DNA of 64,000 nt from Halococcus salsus (GCF_009900715.1 NZ_JAAAJC010000001.1:297206-361205), one strand, 5' to 3'. Counted from the stretch's first letter, positions 43,420 through 52,797 are shown. The notes: generated by a model from the sequence alone, not told the origin. Numbers and translations are program-made.

Positions 43420-44694
43420 ATGACCGCATCTCCGATCACCGACCGCCTCGACGACCCGGCGGCGAGCCAGGAGTCGGGCCGGCAGAAGATCGACTGGGCC
43501 CGCGAACACATGCCGATCCTCGACGCGCTCCGCGAGGAGTTCGAGGCCGAGCAACCCCTCGCGAGCGAACGCCTCGGGATGGCGATGCACGTCGAGGCCA
43601 CCACGGCCGTCCTCACCGAGACCCTCGCGGCGGGCGGGGCGGAGATCGCCATCACCGGGTGTAACCCGCTCTCGACCCACGACGACGTCAGCGCCGCGCT
43701 CGACGCCAACGAGAACATCACCTCCTACGCCGAGCGCGGCGTCGACGACGAGGAGTACTACGCCGCCATCGAGGCGGTCATCGACCACGAACCGACTATC
43801 ACCGTCGACGACGGCATGGACATGGTCGCCGCGATCCACGAGGACCACCCCGACCTCATCGATTCGATCAAGGGTGGCTGTGAGGAGACGACGACCGGCG
43901 TCCACCGCCTCCGCGCGATGGACGACGACGGCGCGCTCGACTACCCGGTGTTCGCGGTGAACGACACGCCGATGAAACACCTCTTCGACAACGTTCACGG
44001 GACCGGCGAGTCCTCGCTCGCCGCCATCGCGATGACCACCAACCTCTCGTGGGCGGGGAAAACGGTGGTCGTCGCGGGCTACGGCTTCTGCGGCCGCGGC
44101 GTGGCGAAGAAGGCCGCCGGCCAGAACGCGAAGGTCGTCGTCACGGAGGTCGACCCACGTCGCGCGCTCGAAGCCCACATGGAGGGCTACGACGTCCTCC
44201 CGATGGACGAGGCCGCCGCCGTCGGCGACGTTTTCGTTACGACTACCGGGAACCGTGACGTGATCACCCGCGACCACTTCGAGTCGATGAAGGATGGGGT
44301 ACTGCTCGCCAACGCGGGCCACTTCGACATCGAGATCGACCTCGACGCGCTCTCGGACCTCGCCACGGACGACCGTGAAGTCCGGCCCGGCGTTCGGGAG
44401 TACGCGCTCAGTGATGGGAGACGGCTCAACGTGCTCGCGGAGGGCCGGTTAGTAAACCTCGCCGCGCCGGTGGCGCTCGGCCACCCGGTCGAGGTGATGG
44501 ACCAGTCCTTCGGGGTCCAGGCCGTCTCGGTTCGCGAACACACCGAGTCGAGCTACGAACCCGGCGTCCACGACGTGCCCGACGAGCTGGACCGCGAGGT
44601 CGCCGAGATCAAACTCGACGCTGAGGGGATCGCGCTCGACGAGCTCACCGAAACGCAGACCGAGTACATGGGGAGCTGGGACCACGGGACGTGA
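43420..44694 (+). CDS. ahcY: Adenosylhomocysteinase
   Basis: Reversibly splits S-adenosylhomocysteine to adenosine and homocysteine, relieving product inhibition of methyltransferases. The 424-residue enzyme has the NAD-binding [17 protein letters not shown] near 225, the substrate-side [16 protein letters not shown] near 70 and the C-terminal [11 protein letters not shown]. The ATG at 43420 is chosen since sequence upstream is not coding-like. It lies 59 bp before the toxin-antitoxin pair. Confidence 0.95.
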   Translation: MTASPITDRLDDPAASQESGRQKIDWAREHMPILDALREEFEAEQPLASERLGMAMHVEATTAVLTETLAAGGAEIAITGCNPLSTHDDVSAALDANENITSYAERGVDDEEYYAAIEAVIDHEPTITVDDGMDMVAAIHEDHPDLIDSIKGGCEETTTGVHRLRAMDDDGALDYPVFAVNDTPMKHLFDNVHGTGESSLAAIAMTTNLSWAGKTVVVAGYGFCGRGVAKKAAGQNAKVVVTEVDPRRALEAHMEGYDVLPMDEAAAVGDVFVTTTGNRDVITRDHFESMKDGVLLANAGHFDIEIDLDALSDLATDDREVRPGVREYALSDGRRLNVLAEGRLVNLAAPVALGHPVEVMDQSFGVQAVSVREHTESSYEPGVHDVPDELDREVAEIKLDAEGIALDELTETQTEYMGSWDHGT

Positions 44695-44731
44695 GCCACG
44701 CCGAAGGAACTCCGGCGTCATCGTTTAGTCC

Positions 44732-44747
44732 GTGTACGTACGTACAC
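44732..44747. promoter_or_regulatory. 16-bp perfect palindrome, antitoxin operator
   Basis: GTGTACGTACGTACAC is self-complementary and sits between a TTTAG TATA-like box (44724-44728) and the antitoxin ATG 6 nt downstream. That is where a VapB or VapBC complex would bind to repress its own operon. Confidence 0.65.
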
Positions 44748-44753
44748 AGACAT

Positions 44754-45029
44754 ATGGGGACCAAGACCATCTCGCTCGCCGACGACGCCTACGAACGGCT
44801 CGAAGCGGCCAAACGCGAGGGTGAGAGCTTCAGCGACGCGGTTCGTCGGCTGACGCCGGGCATCCACCTCGCGGAGTACGTCGGCATTCTCGACGAGGGG
44901 ACCGCCGACGAACTCGACACCACCATCGCGGAGCGGCGAGCCGAACGCACCGACGACCGCCGCGCTCGCGTTCGGGCGGTCGCCGACGCGCTCGACGAGC
45001 GGACGGCGGAGCACTCGTCGTCCGAATGA
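44754..45029 (+). CDS. vapB: VapB-type antitoxin
   Basis: 91 residues starting MGTKTISLADDAYERLEAAKREGESFSDAVRRL, a ribbon-helix-helix-like DNA-binding opening, followed by an acidic/Arg-rich tail that would wrap the toxin. Its stop overlaps the start of the PIN toxin (ATGA). Autoregulation is suggested by the palindrome just upstream. Confidence 0.85.
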   Translation: MGTKTISLADDAYERLEAAKREGESFSDAVRRLTPGIHLAEYVGILDEGTADELDTTIAERRAERTDDRRARVRAVADALDERTAEHSSSE

Positions 45030-45427
45030 TACTCGACACCACGTTCCTGGTCGACGTTCTTCGTGGGGACGTACGCGAGAACCCGACCGCAACCGAGTAC
45101 ATCGAGGCGATCGACGCCACCGGAACCGGCAAGGTCTCGTCGGTCTCCGTGATGGAGCTCTGGGAGGGGGTCCACCTCGCGGACGCGACCGAGAGCGAAC
45201 GAACGCGGGTCGGCGAACTCCTGGATGGGATCCACGAACTCCCGTTCGACAGGAGCGTAGCGATGCGGGCGGGCGAACTCAGCGCCGCACTCCTCTCCGG
45301 TGGTGAGCGGATCGAAACCAGCGACGTGATGATCGGAGCCACGGCGTTGGTCCACGACGAACCGGTACTGACACGAAACGTCGAGCAGTTCGACCGGATC
45401 GAAGGTCTCGACATCGACACCTACTGA
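45026..45427 (+). CDS. vapC: VapC-type PIN-domain ribonuclease toxin
   Basis: 133 residues. PIN acidic residues are visible at [12 protein letters not shown] (Asp4 and Asp10 region), SVMELWEGV (Glu near 44) and [11 protein letters not shown] (Asp near 92), with [12 protein letters not shown] at the end (the usual Asn/Asp). VapC toxins cut tRNA or rRNA when the antitoxin is lost. Translation is coupled to vapB by the ATGA overlap. Confidence 0.9.
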   Translation: MILDTTFLVDVLRGDVRENPTATEYIEAIDATGTGKVSSVSVMELWEGVHLADATESERTRVGELLDGIHELPFDRSVAMRAGELSAALLSGGERIETSDVMIGATALVHDEPVLTRNVEQFDRIEGLDIDTY

Positions 45428-45527
45428 TGGCATCCACACACTCACGACGCGCTCCGTCCACGGACCGATCACGCTCGCGGAGCGCCGCGCACGTAGCCCA
45501 CATCGACCCACCGGAGCCTCGGTAACG

Positions 45528-45953
45528 ATGTCGCACGCGAAAGGCGACCGGGTCGAACGCGAACTCGTCAACCGGCTCGACGGGGCGGGCTTCGCGGTGA
45601 TGCGCGCGCCCGCGAGCGGGAGCGCCACCGAGCGGGAGCTTCCCGACGTGCTCGCGGGTAACGGCGACACGTTCTACGCCATCGAGGCGAAATCCTCCTC
45701 GGGGAATCCGATCTATCTCACGGGCGAGGAGGTGGAGGCGCTCGTCTTCTTCGCGCGGAACTTCGGCGCGAAACCCCGGATCGGGGTGCGCTTCGACCGC
45801 GAGGACTGGTACTTCTTCCACCCCGGCGACTGCTACGTCACCGACGGCGGCAACTACCGCGTCAAGAAGGAGACCGCCCTCTCCGACGGCATCGACTTCG
45901 ACGAGCTCACCGGCCAGACCTCACGAACGCAGCTCGACGAGTACGAGGACTGA
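45528..45953 (+). CDS. hjc: Holliday junction resolvase Hjc
   Basis: Archaeal structure-selective endonuclease resolving four-way junctions. 141 residues with [12 protein letters not shown] (Glu), ELPDVLAG (Asp) and [11 protein letters not shown] (Glu-x-Lys), the three-part nuclease core. A short acidic C-terminal extension follows. The ATG start gives [12 protein letters not shown], close to other Hjc N-termini. Confidence 0.93.
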   Translation: MSHAKGDRVERELVNRLDGAGFAVMRAPASGSATERELPDVLAGNGDTFYAIEAKSSSGNPIYLTGEEVEALVFFARNFGAKPRIGVRFDREDWYFFHPGDCYVTDGGNYRVKKETALSDGIDFDELTGQTSRTQLDEYED

Positions 45954-46173
45954 CCCGCCGCCGTCACGGTGAGCGCCACCCCCGCCGATTTGTCATGCGG
46001 GTGTCTGACGCGGAATTAAGTACCGTCCGGGCCTCGTCCCGAACGGGCGCGTCGACCGGTTCCACCCCTCCCCCACACTTCCCCCGTTCGCGCGCCCGGT
46101 TTTCCCCTCTCCCCTTCCTCCACTTCCGGGGTTCCTCCACCCGGATCTCGACCGTCCGAGCCGCGCCGCCGTC
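45954..46173. other. Intergenic gap between convergent hjc and trkA
   Basis: About 220 bp, rich in CCCC and TTCC runs near 46065-46135. These pyrimidine-rich tracts could serve as T-poor 3' end regions. I see no gene or clear hairpin. Confidence 0.4.
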
Positions 46174-46839
46174 TCAGGCGTCGGCCGTCCCGTGGACCTG
46201 GTCGCGGACTGCCGAGACGACGTCCGGTTCGGCCATCAGCGCTAGCCGGTCGCCGGGCTCGACTTCGGTCCTCGGCAGCGGGATCGTCATCGGCTCGCCC
46301 GCGCGACCGTGGGCGTAGATGCGAGCGTCGTCGGGGATCTCGAGCGCCACGACGCGCTCGCCAACCACCGGGGAGTCCTCGGGGACGACGAGCACGATCG
46401 CCGAGAGGTGCTCGGTGACGTCGGCGAGCACACTGAAATCGCCGCCGAGCAGTGCGGTCTTCGCCCCGGCCGCGCCGAGCTGCTCGGGGTAGATGATCTC
46501 GTCGACGCCCTCGCTGTACTTGCGGTAGACGTCCTCGGTGAACTCGTCGCTGATCCGGAGGACGGTGCGACAGCCGTGGTCGTTGCCCACCCGACAGACC
46601 TCGAAGTTGACCTCGGGGTCGCCGGTGAGGCCGCCGACCGCGTCGGCGGTTTCGAGGTCGGCCGATTCGAGCACCGCCTCCGAGGCCCCGTCGCCCTCGA
46701 TCACGTCGAGCCCCGCCCCGCGAGCCCGTTCGACCTTCTCGGGGTCGTTCTCGACGACGGTCACCTCGTGGCCCTCCGTGTCGAGGATCTGTGCGGTCCG
46801 GATCCCGACGCGACCGTACCCCACCAGTACGCAGTTCAT
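46174..46839 (-). CDS. TrkA-type potassium channel regulatory (RCK) protein
   Basis: Binds NAD(H) or adenine nucleotides and gates a K+ transporter at the membrane. 221 residues with Rossmann motif VLVGYGRVGIRTAQIL and the acidic strand end VVENDP (RCK-N, about 1-125) and a TrkA-C domain (about 140-215) with SPVVGERVVALEIPDD. No TrkH or channel subunit is adjacent. K+ handling matters for salt-in osmotic balance. Confidence 0.9.
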   Translation of the reverse strand: MNCVLVGYGRVGIRTAQILDTEGHEVTVVENDPEKVERARGAGLDVIEGDGASEAVLESADLETADAVGGLTGDPEVNFEVCRVGNDHGCRTVLRISDEFTEDVYRKYSEGVDEIIYPEQLGAAGAKTALLGGDFSVLADVTEHLSAIVLVVPEDSPVVGERVVALEIPDDARIYAHGRAGEPMTIPLPRTEVEPGDRLALMAEPDVVSAVRDQVHGTADA

Positions 46840-46944
46840 ACCCCCTCTTGCGCACCGGGGATGAAAACCCTACCTGGTTTCCGACATCGATAGCCCGCCG
46901 AGTCTCACCAACCCCTATGTACTCCCCGCAGGAATGGGTGCACG

Positions 46945-47724
46945 ATGACGAAGATCGCTATTACCGGTGCAGCGGGCAACGTTGGGCGAGTCCTCGTTGA
47001 GGGGTTCGCCGACCACGAGGTCACGCCGCTCACCTTCGAGGAAGCGGACGACCTGGAGTCGGTCGTCTGCGACATCACCGACCGCGAGGCGTTCGTCGAG
47101 GCGCTCGACGGCCAAGACGTCCTGATCCACCTCGCGGGCAACCCGTCGCCCTACGCCGAGTGGGACGACTTGAAGGACCCCAACATCGACGGGGTCTACA
47201 ACGCCTACCACGCCGCGATCGAGAACGACCTCGACCGGGTGGTGTTCGCGAGCTCGAACCACGCCGTCAACATGGACGACACCTCCGACACCGCCGAACC
47301 CGAGACGATGGCCGCCGACGCGCCCACGGTCTACCCCGAGACCGCGGGCCGGCCTGACTCCTACTACGGCGTCTCGAAGGTCGCGGGCGAGGCGCTCGGC
47401 GACTTCTTCTCGAAACGCTACGACATCGAGGCCGTCAGCGTTCGCATCGGTTGGCTGATGACCGAGGACGAACTCGAAGACTCACAGGAGACCGCGGACA
47501 GCGACTACCCCGAGGACGCCGCCCGGTTCGGGCGCGCGATGTGGCTCAGCCACCGTGACTGTCGGGACGTCTTCGAGTCCGCCGCCACCGCCGAGATCCC
47601 GGACGAACCGCTGGTGGTCCACGGGATATCGCGCAACGACGACCGCTACCTCTCGCTGACCGAGACCCAGCGCACTATCGGCTATCGACCACGCGACAAC
47701 GCGAGCGAAACGCTCGAAAACTGA
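46945..47724 (+). CDS. Extended SDR, NAD(P)-dependent epimerase/dehydrogenase
   Basis: 259 residues with GAAGNVGRVL (GxxGxxG), VFASSNHAVN (active Ser region) and SYYGVSKVAGEAL (catalytic Tyr-x3-Lys). The SSNHAV signature is shared by the uronate dehydrogenase/Azf branch; in Haloferax the Azf glucose-6-phosphate dehydrogenase of similar length belongs to this extended-SDR group. It may therefore be a sugar-phosphate or sugar dehydrogenase, but substrate is inference. Confidence 0.82.
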   Translation: MTKIAITGAAGNVGRVLVEGFADHEVTPLTFEEADDLESVVCDITDREAFVEALDGQDVLIHLAGNPSPYAEWDDLKDPNIDGVYNAYHAAIENDLDRVVFASSNHAVNMDDTSDTAEPETMAADAPTVYPETAGRPDSYYGVSKVAGEALGDFFSKRYDIEAVSVRIGWLMTEDELEDSQETADSDYPEDAARFGRAMWLSHRDCRDVFESAATAEIPDEPLVVHGISRNDDRYLSLTETQRTIGYRPRDNASETLEN

Positions 47725-47749
47725 TCGTTCGGGACGGGAGAGCGACTGA

Positions 47750-48034
47750 TTACTCGATGTGGCCTTCGCGCCGGAGCTGGTCGGCGTCCTGGTCCTCGTA
47801 GCGCCACTCGATCGTGCCCTTCTCGTCCTGCCAGTCCCAGGGTTCGATGATCACGACGTCGCCCTCGTTGATCCAGACCCGATACTTCATTCGACCGGGG
47901 ATCCGCCCCATGCGCTCTCTCCCGTCCATACACCGTACGCGGACGTGGTTGCCACCGTTGTGCTCGGTGACGACACCGAACACCTGGTTGTCGTCCGGCA
48001 TTCGGAGGTTCTTTCGTCCGGATCCTTCGCTCAT
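47750..48034 (-). CDS. eif1a: Translation initiation factor aIF-1A
   Basis: 94-residue OB-fold factor that binds the ribosomal A-site region during initiation. [48 protein letters not shown] and [12 protein letters not shown] are near-invariant in the family. The ATG at 48034 is preceded by CTTAAG on the minus strand at about 48059-48064, giving a leaderless transcript. Confidence 0.96.
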   Translation of the reverse strand: MSEGSGRKNLRMPDDNQVFGVVTEHNGGNHVRVRCMDGRERMGRIPGRMKYRVWINEGDVVIIEPWDWQDEKGTIEWRYEDQDADQLRREGHIE

Positions 48035-48158
48035 ACGTCCCAGTAGGTGACATGGACCCTTAAGCCATTGGAAACGCTCGGTAGCGTTTGCCACGCCCGC
48101 GATGGAGGGGAACCGATCCGATGGATTGGTGCGCCCGCGGTCGGTACGGGTTCGAACT

Positions 48159-48941
48159 GTGTCCCCGAACGACTCCACGACCCCGTTCGCGAGCACCGAG
48201 GCGTACTACGCCGACCACCGGCCGGGCTACGGCGAGTCCGCCGTCGAGTACCTCCGGCATCGATTCGACCTCGACGACGGGTCGCGCGTGCTCGACCTCG
48301 GCTGTGGACCCGGTCAGGTCGCGGTCCCGGTCGCGGCACACGCCGGATCGGTCCTCGGGATGGACCCGAACCCGGCGATGCTCCGGGAGGCCGATGCGCG
48401 CGCTCGCCGCGCTGGACGGGAGAACCTCGACTGGGTCGTCGGCTCGGACGCCGAACTGACGGGGGTCGAGGGCCCCTTCGATCTCGTCACGATGGGGCGC
48501 TCGTTTCACTGGATGGACCAGGCGCGAACCCTCGAACGGGTCCACGAGCTCACCGACTCCGGGGGCGGTGTCGCGCTCCTCACCAACCGCGAGTGGATCA
48601 CGAGAGGGACCAAGGACTGGCAGGACGCGGTCTACGCGCACGTCGGTTCGTACATCGAGGACCTCCCCGACCGAACCGGCCCGATCGAGTACGACGACCC
48701 CTGGGACGAACTCGTCGCGGAGTTCGGGTTCACCGAAGTCGAGACCGCGACCTTCGAGTTCGAGCGCACTTGGGACGTCGATTCGGTCGTCGGCTACCTC
48801 TTCTCGCTCTCCTTTTGCTCGCCGGCCACCGTCGGGGACGAGAAAGGGGCGTTCGAGGCGGCCCTCCGTGCGCGGCTCGACGCGTTCGACGAACCGCTCG
48901 TCCAGGACGCCGCCGTGACGGTGATCACCGGCAAGCGATAG
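48159..48941 (+). CDS. Class I SAM-dependent methyltransferase
   Basis: 260 residues from a GTG ([12 protein letters not shown]). Motif I is [16 protein letters not shown] near 42, followed by [12 protein letters not shown] and [18 protein letters not shown], placing it in the UbiE-like group with a short all-alpha insert. The [17 protein letters not shown] lead-in is typical. A longer reading to ATG 48102 exists but adds Arg-rich residues unlike the family. Substrate unknown. Confidence 0.82.
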   Translation: MSPNDSTTPFASTEAYYADHRPGYGESAVEYLRHRFDLDDGSRVLDLGCGPGQVAVPVAAHAGSVLGMDPNPAMLREADARARRAGRENLDWVVGSDAELTGVEGPFDLVTMGRSFHWMDQARTLERVHELTDSGGGVALLTNREWITRGTKDWQDAVYAHVGSYIEDLPDRTGPIEYDDPWDELVAEFGFTEVETATFEFERTWDVDSVVGYLFSLSFCSPATVGDEKGAFEAALRARLDAFDEPLVQDAAVTVITGKR

Positions 48942-48987
48942 CTCCGGCCACCGAAAGCGGCTTTCGCCGTCGCGGGCTACTCGCCCC

Positions 48988-49650
48988 ATGCACGTCGTGG
49001 CCAACGCGGCGATGAGCGCCGACGGGAAGCTCTCCTCGCGCCGACGCGAGCAGGTCGTGATCAGCGGGCCCGAGGACTTCGCGAGAGTGGACGCCCTGCG
49101 AGCGTCGTGCGACGCGGTGCTCGTCGGGGTCGGCACGGTGCTCGCCGACGACCCCCATCTGACCGTCGAGGATCCCGACCTGCGCGACGAACGGCGCGCG
49201 CGCGGCGACCCAGAACACCCCGCGCGGGTCGTGGTCGACACACGCGCGCGCACGCCGCCCGAGAGCCGGATCCTCGACAGCGAGGCCTCGACCTACGTGC
49301 TCGTCGGCGAGGCGGCCCCCGAGGACCGCCGATCAGCGCTCCGCGAGGCCGGCGCGAACCTCGTCGAGGTCGGTGACGACCGAGTAGATCTCACGTCGGG
49401 GTTCGCGGCGCTCGAAGCCGAGGGGATCGACCGACTGATGATCGAGGGCGGCGGCGAGGTCCTGTTCTCCGTGTTCGAGGCGGGCCTGGTCGACGAACTC
49501 TCGGTCTTTCTCGGCTCGCTGGTCATCGGCGGTCGTGACGCCCCGACCCTCGCCGACGGGGACGGCTTCGTCGACGATTTCCCCGCACTCGAACTCGATG
49601 GCGTCGAGCAACTCGACGACGGTGTGCTGTGTCGCTACGCGGTCGGGTGA
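48988..49650 (+). CDS. arfC: 2,5-diamino-6-ribosylamino-pyrimidinone 5'-phosphate reductase
   Basis: Reduces the ribosyl side chain in archaeal riboflavin synthesis using NADPH. 220 residues of the RibD C-terminal fold: NAAMSADGKLS at the start, GVGTVLADDPHLTVE near 48, and LMIEGGGEVLFSVFEAGLVDEL near 150. The archaeal stand-alone reductase acts before deamination. It follows the methyltransferase by 46 bp on the same strand, with no other rib gene near. Confidence 0.92.
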   Translation: MHVVANAAMSADGKLSSRRREQVVISGPEDFARVDALRASCDAVLVGVGTVLADDPHLTVEDPDLRDERRARGDPEHPARVVVDTRARTPPESRILDSEASTYVLVGEAAPEDRRSALREAGANLVEVGDDRVDLTSGFAALEAEGIDRLMIEGGGEVLFSVFEAGLVDELSVFLGSLVIGGRDAPTLADGDGFVDDFPALELDGVEQLDDGVLCRYAVG

Positions 49651-49779
49651 ACGGTCGGGCTACGAGAGCGGATAATCTGGAGAACTCGTTGGCCGAGGCG
49701 CTATGAAATGAGCACAGACACGCCAATCAGGGCTGGTGCTACCCACCATGCGACGGATGGTCAGCTGCATAATATCGGG

Positions 49780-49810
49780 ATCCATGACAGTTTTTACCAC
49801 TGACATGGAT
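49780..49810. promoter_or_regulatory. Imperfect inverted repeat upstream of the GNAT gene
   Basis: Arms ATCCATGACAG (49780-49790) and CTGACATGGAT (49800-49810) match with one mismatch around a 9-nt AT-rich spacer containing TTTTTA. It ends 9 bp before the GNAT ATG and could be an operator or hairpin. Confidence 0.45.
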
Positions 49811-49819
49811 CACTGAGAT

Positions 49820-50371
49820 ATGCCCGGCCCAGTCTTTCTAGAAGGCGAGAAAGTGACACTCCGCCCGCCGGAGGAAGAGGACGTCGATCTCATTCAATGC
49901 TGGATGAACGATCCTTCTGTGTGGCGGCGCGCTCTCGACGTCAATCCGACGAGTCGCCAGCAGTGCGCGGAGTTCATCGAAGACGTACTCCAGGGTGATG
50001 ATGGTGTTCACTGTCTCGCTTGTGACGATAGTGCACCTCTCGGGCTCGTCTCTCTGAACGACTCACAGTACGGGCCAGATGAGACGAGCCGAGCGCGCGA
50101 TACGGAACTCGCTTACTGGTTCGATCCAGATCATCACGGTCAGGGCTACGGATCCGATGCTGCTAGACGAATGATACAGTATGCCTTCGAGGACCGAAAT
50201 TTCAGGCGGATAACTGCTCGACCGGGGAGCTTCAACGATGCCTCGGTCGGCCTCCTGGAATCGCTTGGGTTCACACACGAAGGAACGCTCCGGGAGGCGG
50301 CGTGGTTCCGTGGTGAGTACCACGATATGCTATACTACGGGCTGCTGCGTGAGGAGTGGAACTCGCAATAA
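49820..50371 (+). CDS. GNAT N-acetyltransferase, RimJ/RimL-like
   Basis: 183 residues. MPGPVFLEGEKVTLRPPEEEDVDLIQCWMNDP is the usual start of the Acetyltransf_3 group; the acetyl-CoA loop is DHHGQGYGSDAARRM near 108, and GFTHEGTLREAAWFRGEYHDMLYYG closes the fold. Its target may be an amine on a protein or antibiotic. Base composition is lower in GC than flanking genes, suggesting transfer. Confidence 0.87.
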   Translation: MPGPVFLEGEKVTLRPPEEEDVDLIQCWMNDPSVWRRALDVNPTSRQQCAEFIEDVLQGDDGVHCLACDDSAPLGLVSLNDSQYGPDETSRARDTELAYWFDPDHHGQGYGSDAARRMIQYAFEDRNFRRITARPGSFNDASVGLLESLGFTHEGTLREAAWFRGEYHDMLYYGLLREEWNSQ

Positions 50372-50445
50372 GCGGAGGACCGTCCGGGAGCCGGTAGGAC
50401 ACCTACGAAGCTGCTGTGTGTGGCTGTATCGGAACGCCTCTTCCC

Positions 50446-51495
50446 TCAGTCGTCGTCGGCGAACGCGGCTTCCGCTTCCGGTGCGGGTTCGTCGTGGGTT
50501 TCGAGATAGTCGTCAGCGTCGAGTGCGGCCTTCGCACCCATGCCGCCGGCGGTGACGGCCTGCTGGTAGTGTGAGTCGACGACGTCGCCGGCCCCGAAGA
50601 TGCCGGGGACGCCGGTTCGGGTCTGACCGCCGCCGGTACCGCCCTCGGTGTGGAGATAGCCCGTGGCGTCCATCTCGACGCCCGTTCCCTGGAGATAGCT
50701 GGTGTTTGGGGTGTGACCGATGGCGAGGAACACCGCACCGACATCGAGGTCGAATTTCTGAGTATCTGGGTCGTCGAGCTTCTCGCTCGGATGTCCGTCG
50801 GGGGGAGTGAGCAGCGAGACGCCCTCGATCCCGCCTTCGGGGGTCCCGTGGATCTCGTCGAGTTCGGTGTTCTTCATGACCTCGACCTCACCGGCGTCGA
50901 CGTGTTCCTCTAGCCTATCGATCCAGTAGTCCTCGGCGCGGAAGGTCTCGCGGCGGTGGATCAGGTGGACCTTGGAGGCGAACTTCGTGAGGAAGCTGGC
51001 TTCTTCCATGGCGGCGTCGCCACCGCCGACGACGACCATCTCCTCGTCGCGGAAGAAGGCGCCGTCGCAGGTCGCACAGGTCGAGACGCCGTAGCCCATC
51101 AGGTCGTCCTCGCCGGGGACCCCGAGGGTGCGTGCGCTGGCACCGCTGGCGACGATGACCGCGTCGGCGGTGAGCGACTCCCCACTGTTCAGGGTGAGTT
51201 CGAACGGCCGACCCGAGTCGTCGACGTCCTCGACGACGCCGTGGCGGACGTCGGCCCCGAAGTTCTTGGCCTGGGTCTTCATCCGCTGGACGAGCTCCGA
51301 ACCGCCGATACCGTCGGGGAAACCGGGGTAGTTGGCGACGTCGGTGGTGAGGGTGAGCTGGCCACCGGGCTCGTCACCTTCGAGAACCAATGGGTCGTTG
51401 TTCGAGCGGGCGGCGTAGATCGCGGCGGTCAGCCCCGCGATCCCCGACCCGGTGATGACCAGCCGGCGGTGTTCCGGCTCCTGGGTTTCGGACAT
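50446..51495 (-). CDS. trxB: Thioredoxin reductase
   Basis: Reduces thioredoxin with NAD(P)H through FAD and a disulfide. 349 residues with FAD motif GSGIAGLTAAIYAAR, the redox pair CATC (Cys140, Cys143), a pyridine nucleotide motif VVGGGDAAMEEASF near 155, and GIFGAGDVVDSHYQQAVTAGGMG near 300. A 30-residue acidic tail extends past the usual end. Some archaeal members do not use NADPH, and cofactor choice is not settled by sequence. Confidence 0.93.
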   Translation of the reverse strand: MSETQEPEHRRLVITGSGIAGLTAAIYAARSNNDPLVLEGDEPGGQLTLTTDVANYPGFPDGIGGSELVQRMKTQAKNFGADVRHGVVEDVDDSGRPFELTLNSGESLTADAVIVASGASARTLGVPGEDDLMGYGVSTCATCDGAFFRDEEMVVVGGGDAAMEEASFLTKFASKVHLIHRRETFRAEDYWIDRLEEHVDAGEVEVMKNTELDEIHGTPEGGIEGVSLLTPPDGHPSEKLDDPDTQKFDLDVGAVFLAIGHTPNTSYLQGTGVEMDATGYLHTEGGTGGGQTRTGVPGIFGAGDVVDSHYQQAVTAGGMGAKAALDADDYLETHDEPAPEAEAAFADDD

Positions 51496-51578
51496 ACCTC
51501 CTGTAGGGTCCGCGGAAGTAATTAGCTTGTGGACTCCGGGCTCGAAGCGTTTAGGTGGGTCTCGGCTCTTCGACTCGC

Positions 51579-51863
51579 ATGCCCGCAGACCTCGCGGAGA
51601 AGACCGACCGCTACGAACGACTCCTCGCCGAGGCGCTCGACGCCGCGAGCACCGCGCCGCCGGCGGGAACCCCGCTGGCTGGTGTCGCCGCCGACTACGA
51701 GGAGATGGCGCGGTCGTATCTCGACGACGGTCGCCACTTCCGCGAATCGGGCGACCCCGTGAACGCGCTCGCGGCGTTCTCCTACGGTCACGGCTGGCTC
51801 GACGCCGGCGCGCGCCTCGGCGTGTTCTCGGTGCCGGACGAAGGCGACCTCTTCACGGTCTGA
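51579..51863 (+). CDS. DUF357 protein
   Basis: 94-residue archaeal helical protein of unknown function. The family-typical LAEKTDRYERLLAEAL and YLDDGRHFRESGDPVNALAAFSYGHGWLDAGARLG segments are clear. TTTAGG near 51550-51555 lies about 27 nt before the ATG. It is divergent from trxB. Confidence 0.88.
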   Translation: MPADLAEKTDRYERLLAEALDAASTAPPAGTPLAGVAADYEEMARSYLDDGRHFRESGDPVNALAAFSYGHGWLDAGARLGVFSVPDEGDLFTV

Positions 51864-51917
51864 ATCGCCTTCGGCGGTCGGTGTGCTTACAAGGGCTGGG
51901 TGTGTCAGTTCCGTTCG

Positions 51918-52193
51918 ATGGAGGCCGTGCTGTGGTACGTGCTGACCGGCACCCGCGGTGGCACGAACCGCGTGCGGATCCTCAAGGCGCTCAACCAGCG
52001 CCCACGCAACGCCAACCAGCTCGCCGGGGACCTGGACCTCGATTACAAGACGGTTAGACACCACCTCGACGTGCTGGTCGACAACAACGTTCTCGAAAAC
52101 AGTGGCGACGACTACGGCGCGGTCTACCTCCCGACGGACCAGGCGCGCCACCACTGGGAGACCATCGAGGACATCATCGAACAGGTGGATTGA
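51918..52193 (+). CDS. Winged helix-turn-helix transcriptional regulator
   Basis: 91 residues, essentially one wHTH: VLTGTRGGTNRVRILKALNQRPRNANQLAGDLDLDYKTVRHHLDVLVDNNVLEN, with a short wing (YGAVYLPT) and a final helix. It resembles ArsR-like regulators without a metal site. The three-helix membrane protein follows 55 bp downstream; such wHTH/membrane pairs recur in haloarchaea and may be a regulator with its sensor. Confidence 0.88.
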   Translation: MEAVLWYVLTGTRGGTNRVRILKALNQRPRNANQLAGDLDLDYKTVRHHLDVLVDNNVLENSGDDYGAVYLPTDQARHHWETIEDIIEQVD

Positions 52194-52248
52194 GTATGGC
52201 CCGATTTGGGAAAGAGTATATGCGAGGCTGTGAGTTAGAGGTGAATAG

Positions 52249-52560
52249 ATGGCGGTTCTGATCGACGGCATGCGCGTCTTCAGCGCGCTCAACGTGCTCT
52301 TCCTCCTCGTTCTCGCCTACATCTGGGGCCGGAACTACCTCCGATTCCGCTCGAAGCACACCCTCGGCCTCCTCGTCTTCGCCGTGTTGCTCCTCGCCGA
52401 GAACGCGCTGGCAATCTACTTCTTCGTCTTCCATCACGGTCTCACCGCGTGGGTGACCGACCCGTCGCTCGTCCCGCCGCTCGCCCAGGAGGCCATGCTG
52501 GCGCTCCGGGTGCTGGAGTTCGCCGGGGTCGCCTTCCTGACCTGGGTGACGTGGGACTGA
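52249..52560 (+). CDS. Three-helix membrane protein paired with wHTH
   Basis: 103 residues with hydrophobic segments at about 10-29, 39-62 and 82-101. Loops are short: Arg/Lys-rich NYLRFRSKHT inside and DPSLVPPLAQEA outside. No catalytic motif is visible. Likely cotranscribed with the upstream regulator. Confidence 0.78.
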   Translation: MAVLIDGMRVFSALNVLFLLVLAYIWGRNYLRFRSKHTLGLLVFAVLLLAENALAIYFFVFHHGLTAWVTDPSLVPPLAQEAMLALRVLEFAGVAFLTWVTWD

Positions 52561-52696
52561 ACCCGGCGCGACGGCGGCGTACCGACACGACGATCCACCC
52601 TAAAAACATCCCGATTAACGAGGTGGTATATGCCCCCGCTCTCACCGCTGCTCTGAGGCCGTGAGACGCCCGATCTCGGAGTCCGATTATCGGTAC

Positions 52697-52702
52697 CTTT
52701 AA
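52697..52702 (+). promoter_or_regulatory. TATA box of tfb with a leader of about 70 nt
   Basis: TTTAAG would start transcription near 52725, while the chosen ATG is at 52798. This long leader is unusual among the mostly leaderless genes of the window; an alternative upstream start would add 26 residues unlike TFB. Confidence 0.5.
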
Positions 52703-52797
52703 GTTCTTTACGGACTAACGTGCTGTCAAGCACCGAGTTCTGGGACCGTCCACAGAGTACCCCACACAGAGCACCGTATCAGAGTGCCTATCCAACA

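Noticed and set aside
48145..48170. GGTTCGAACTG-like word before a methyltransferase gene
   Set aside because: No T-stem pairing and no cloverleaf; it is part of the upstream region.
52630..52656. An 8-codon ORF (MPPLSPLL) with GAGGTGG just upstream, in the leader region before tfb
   Set aside because: Too short to judge, lies upstream of the predicted tfb transcription start, and no coding signal.
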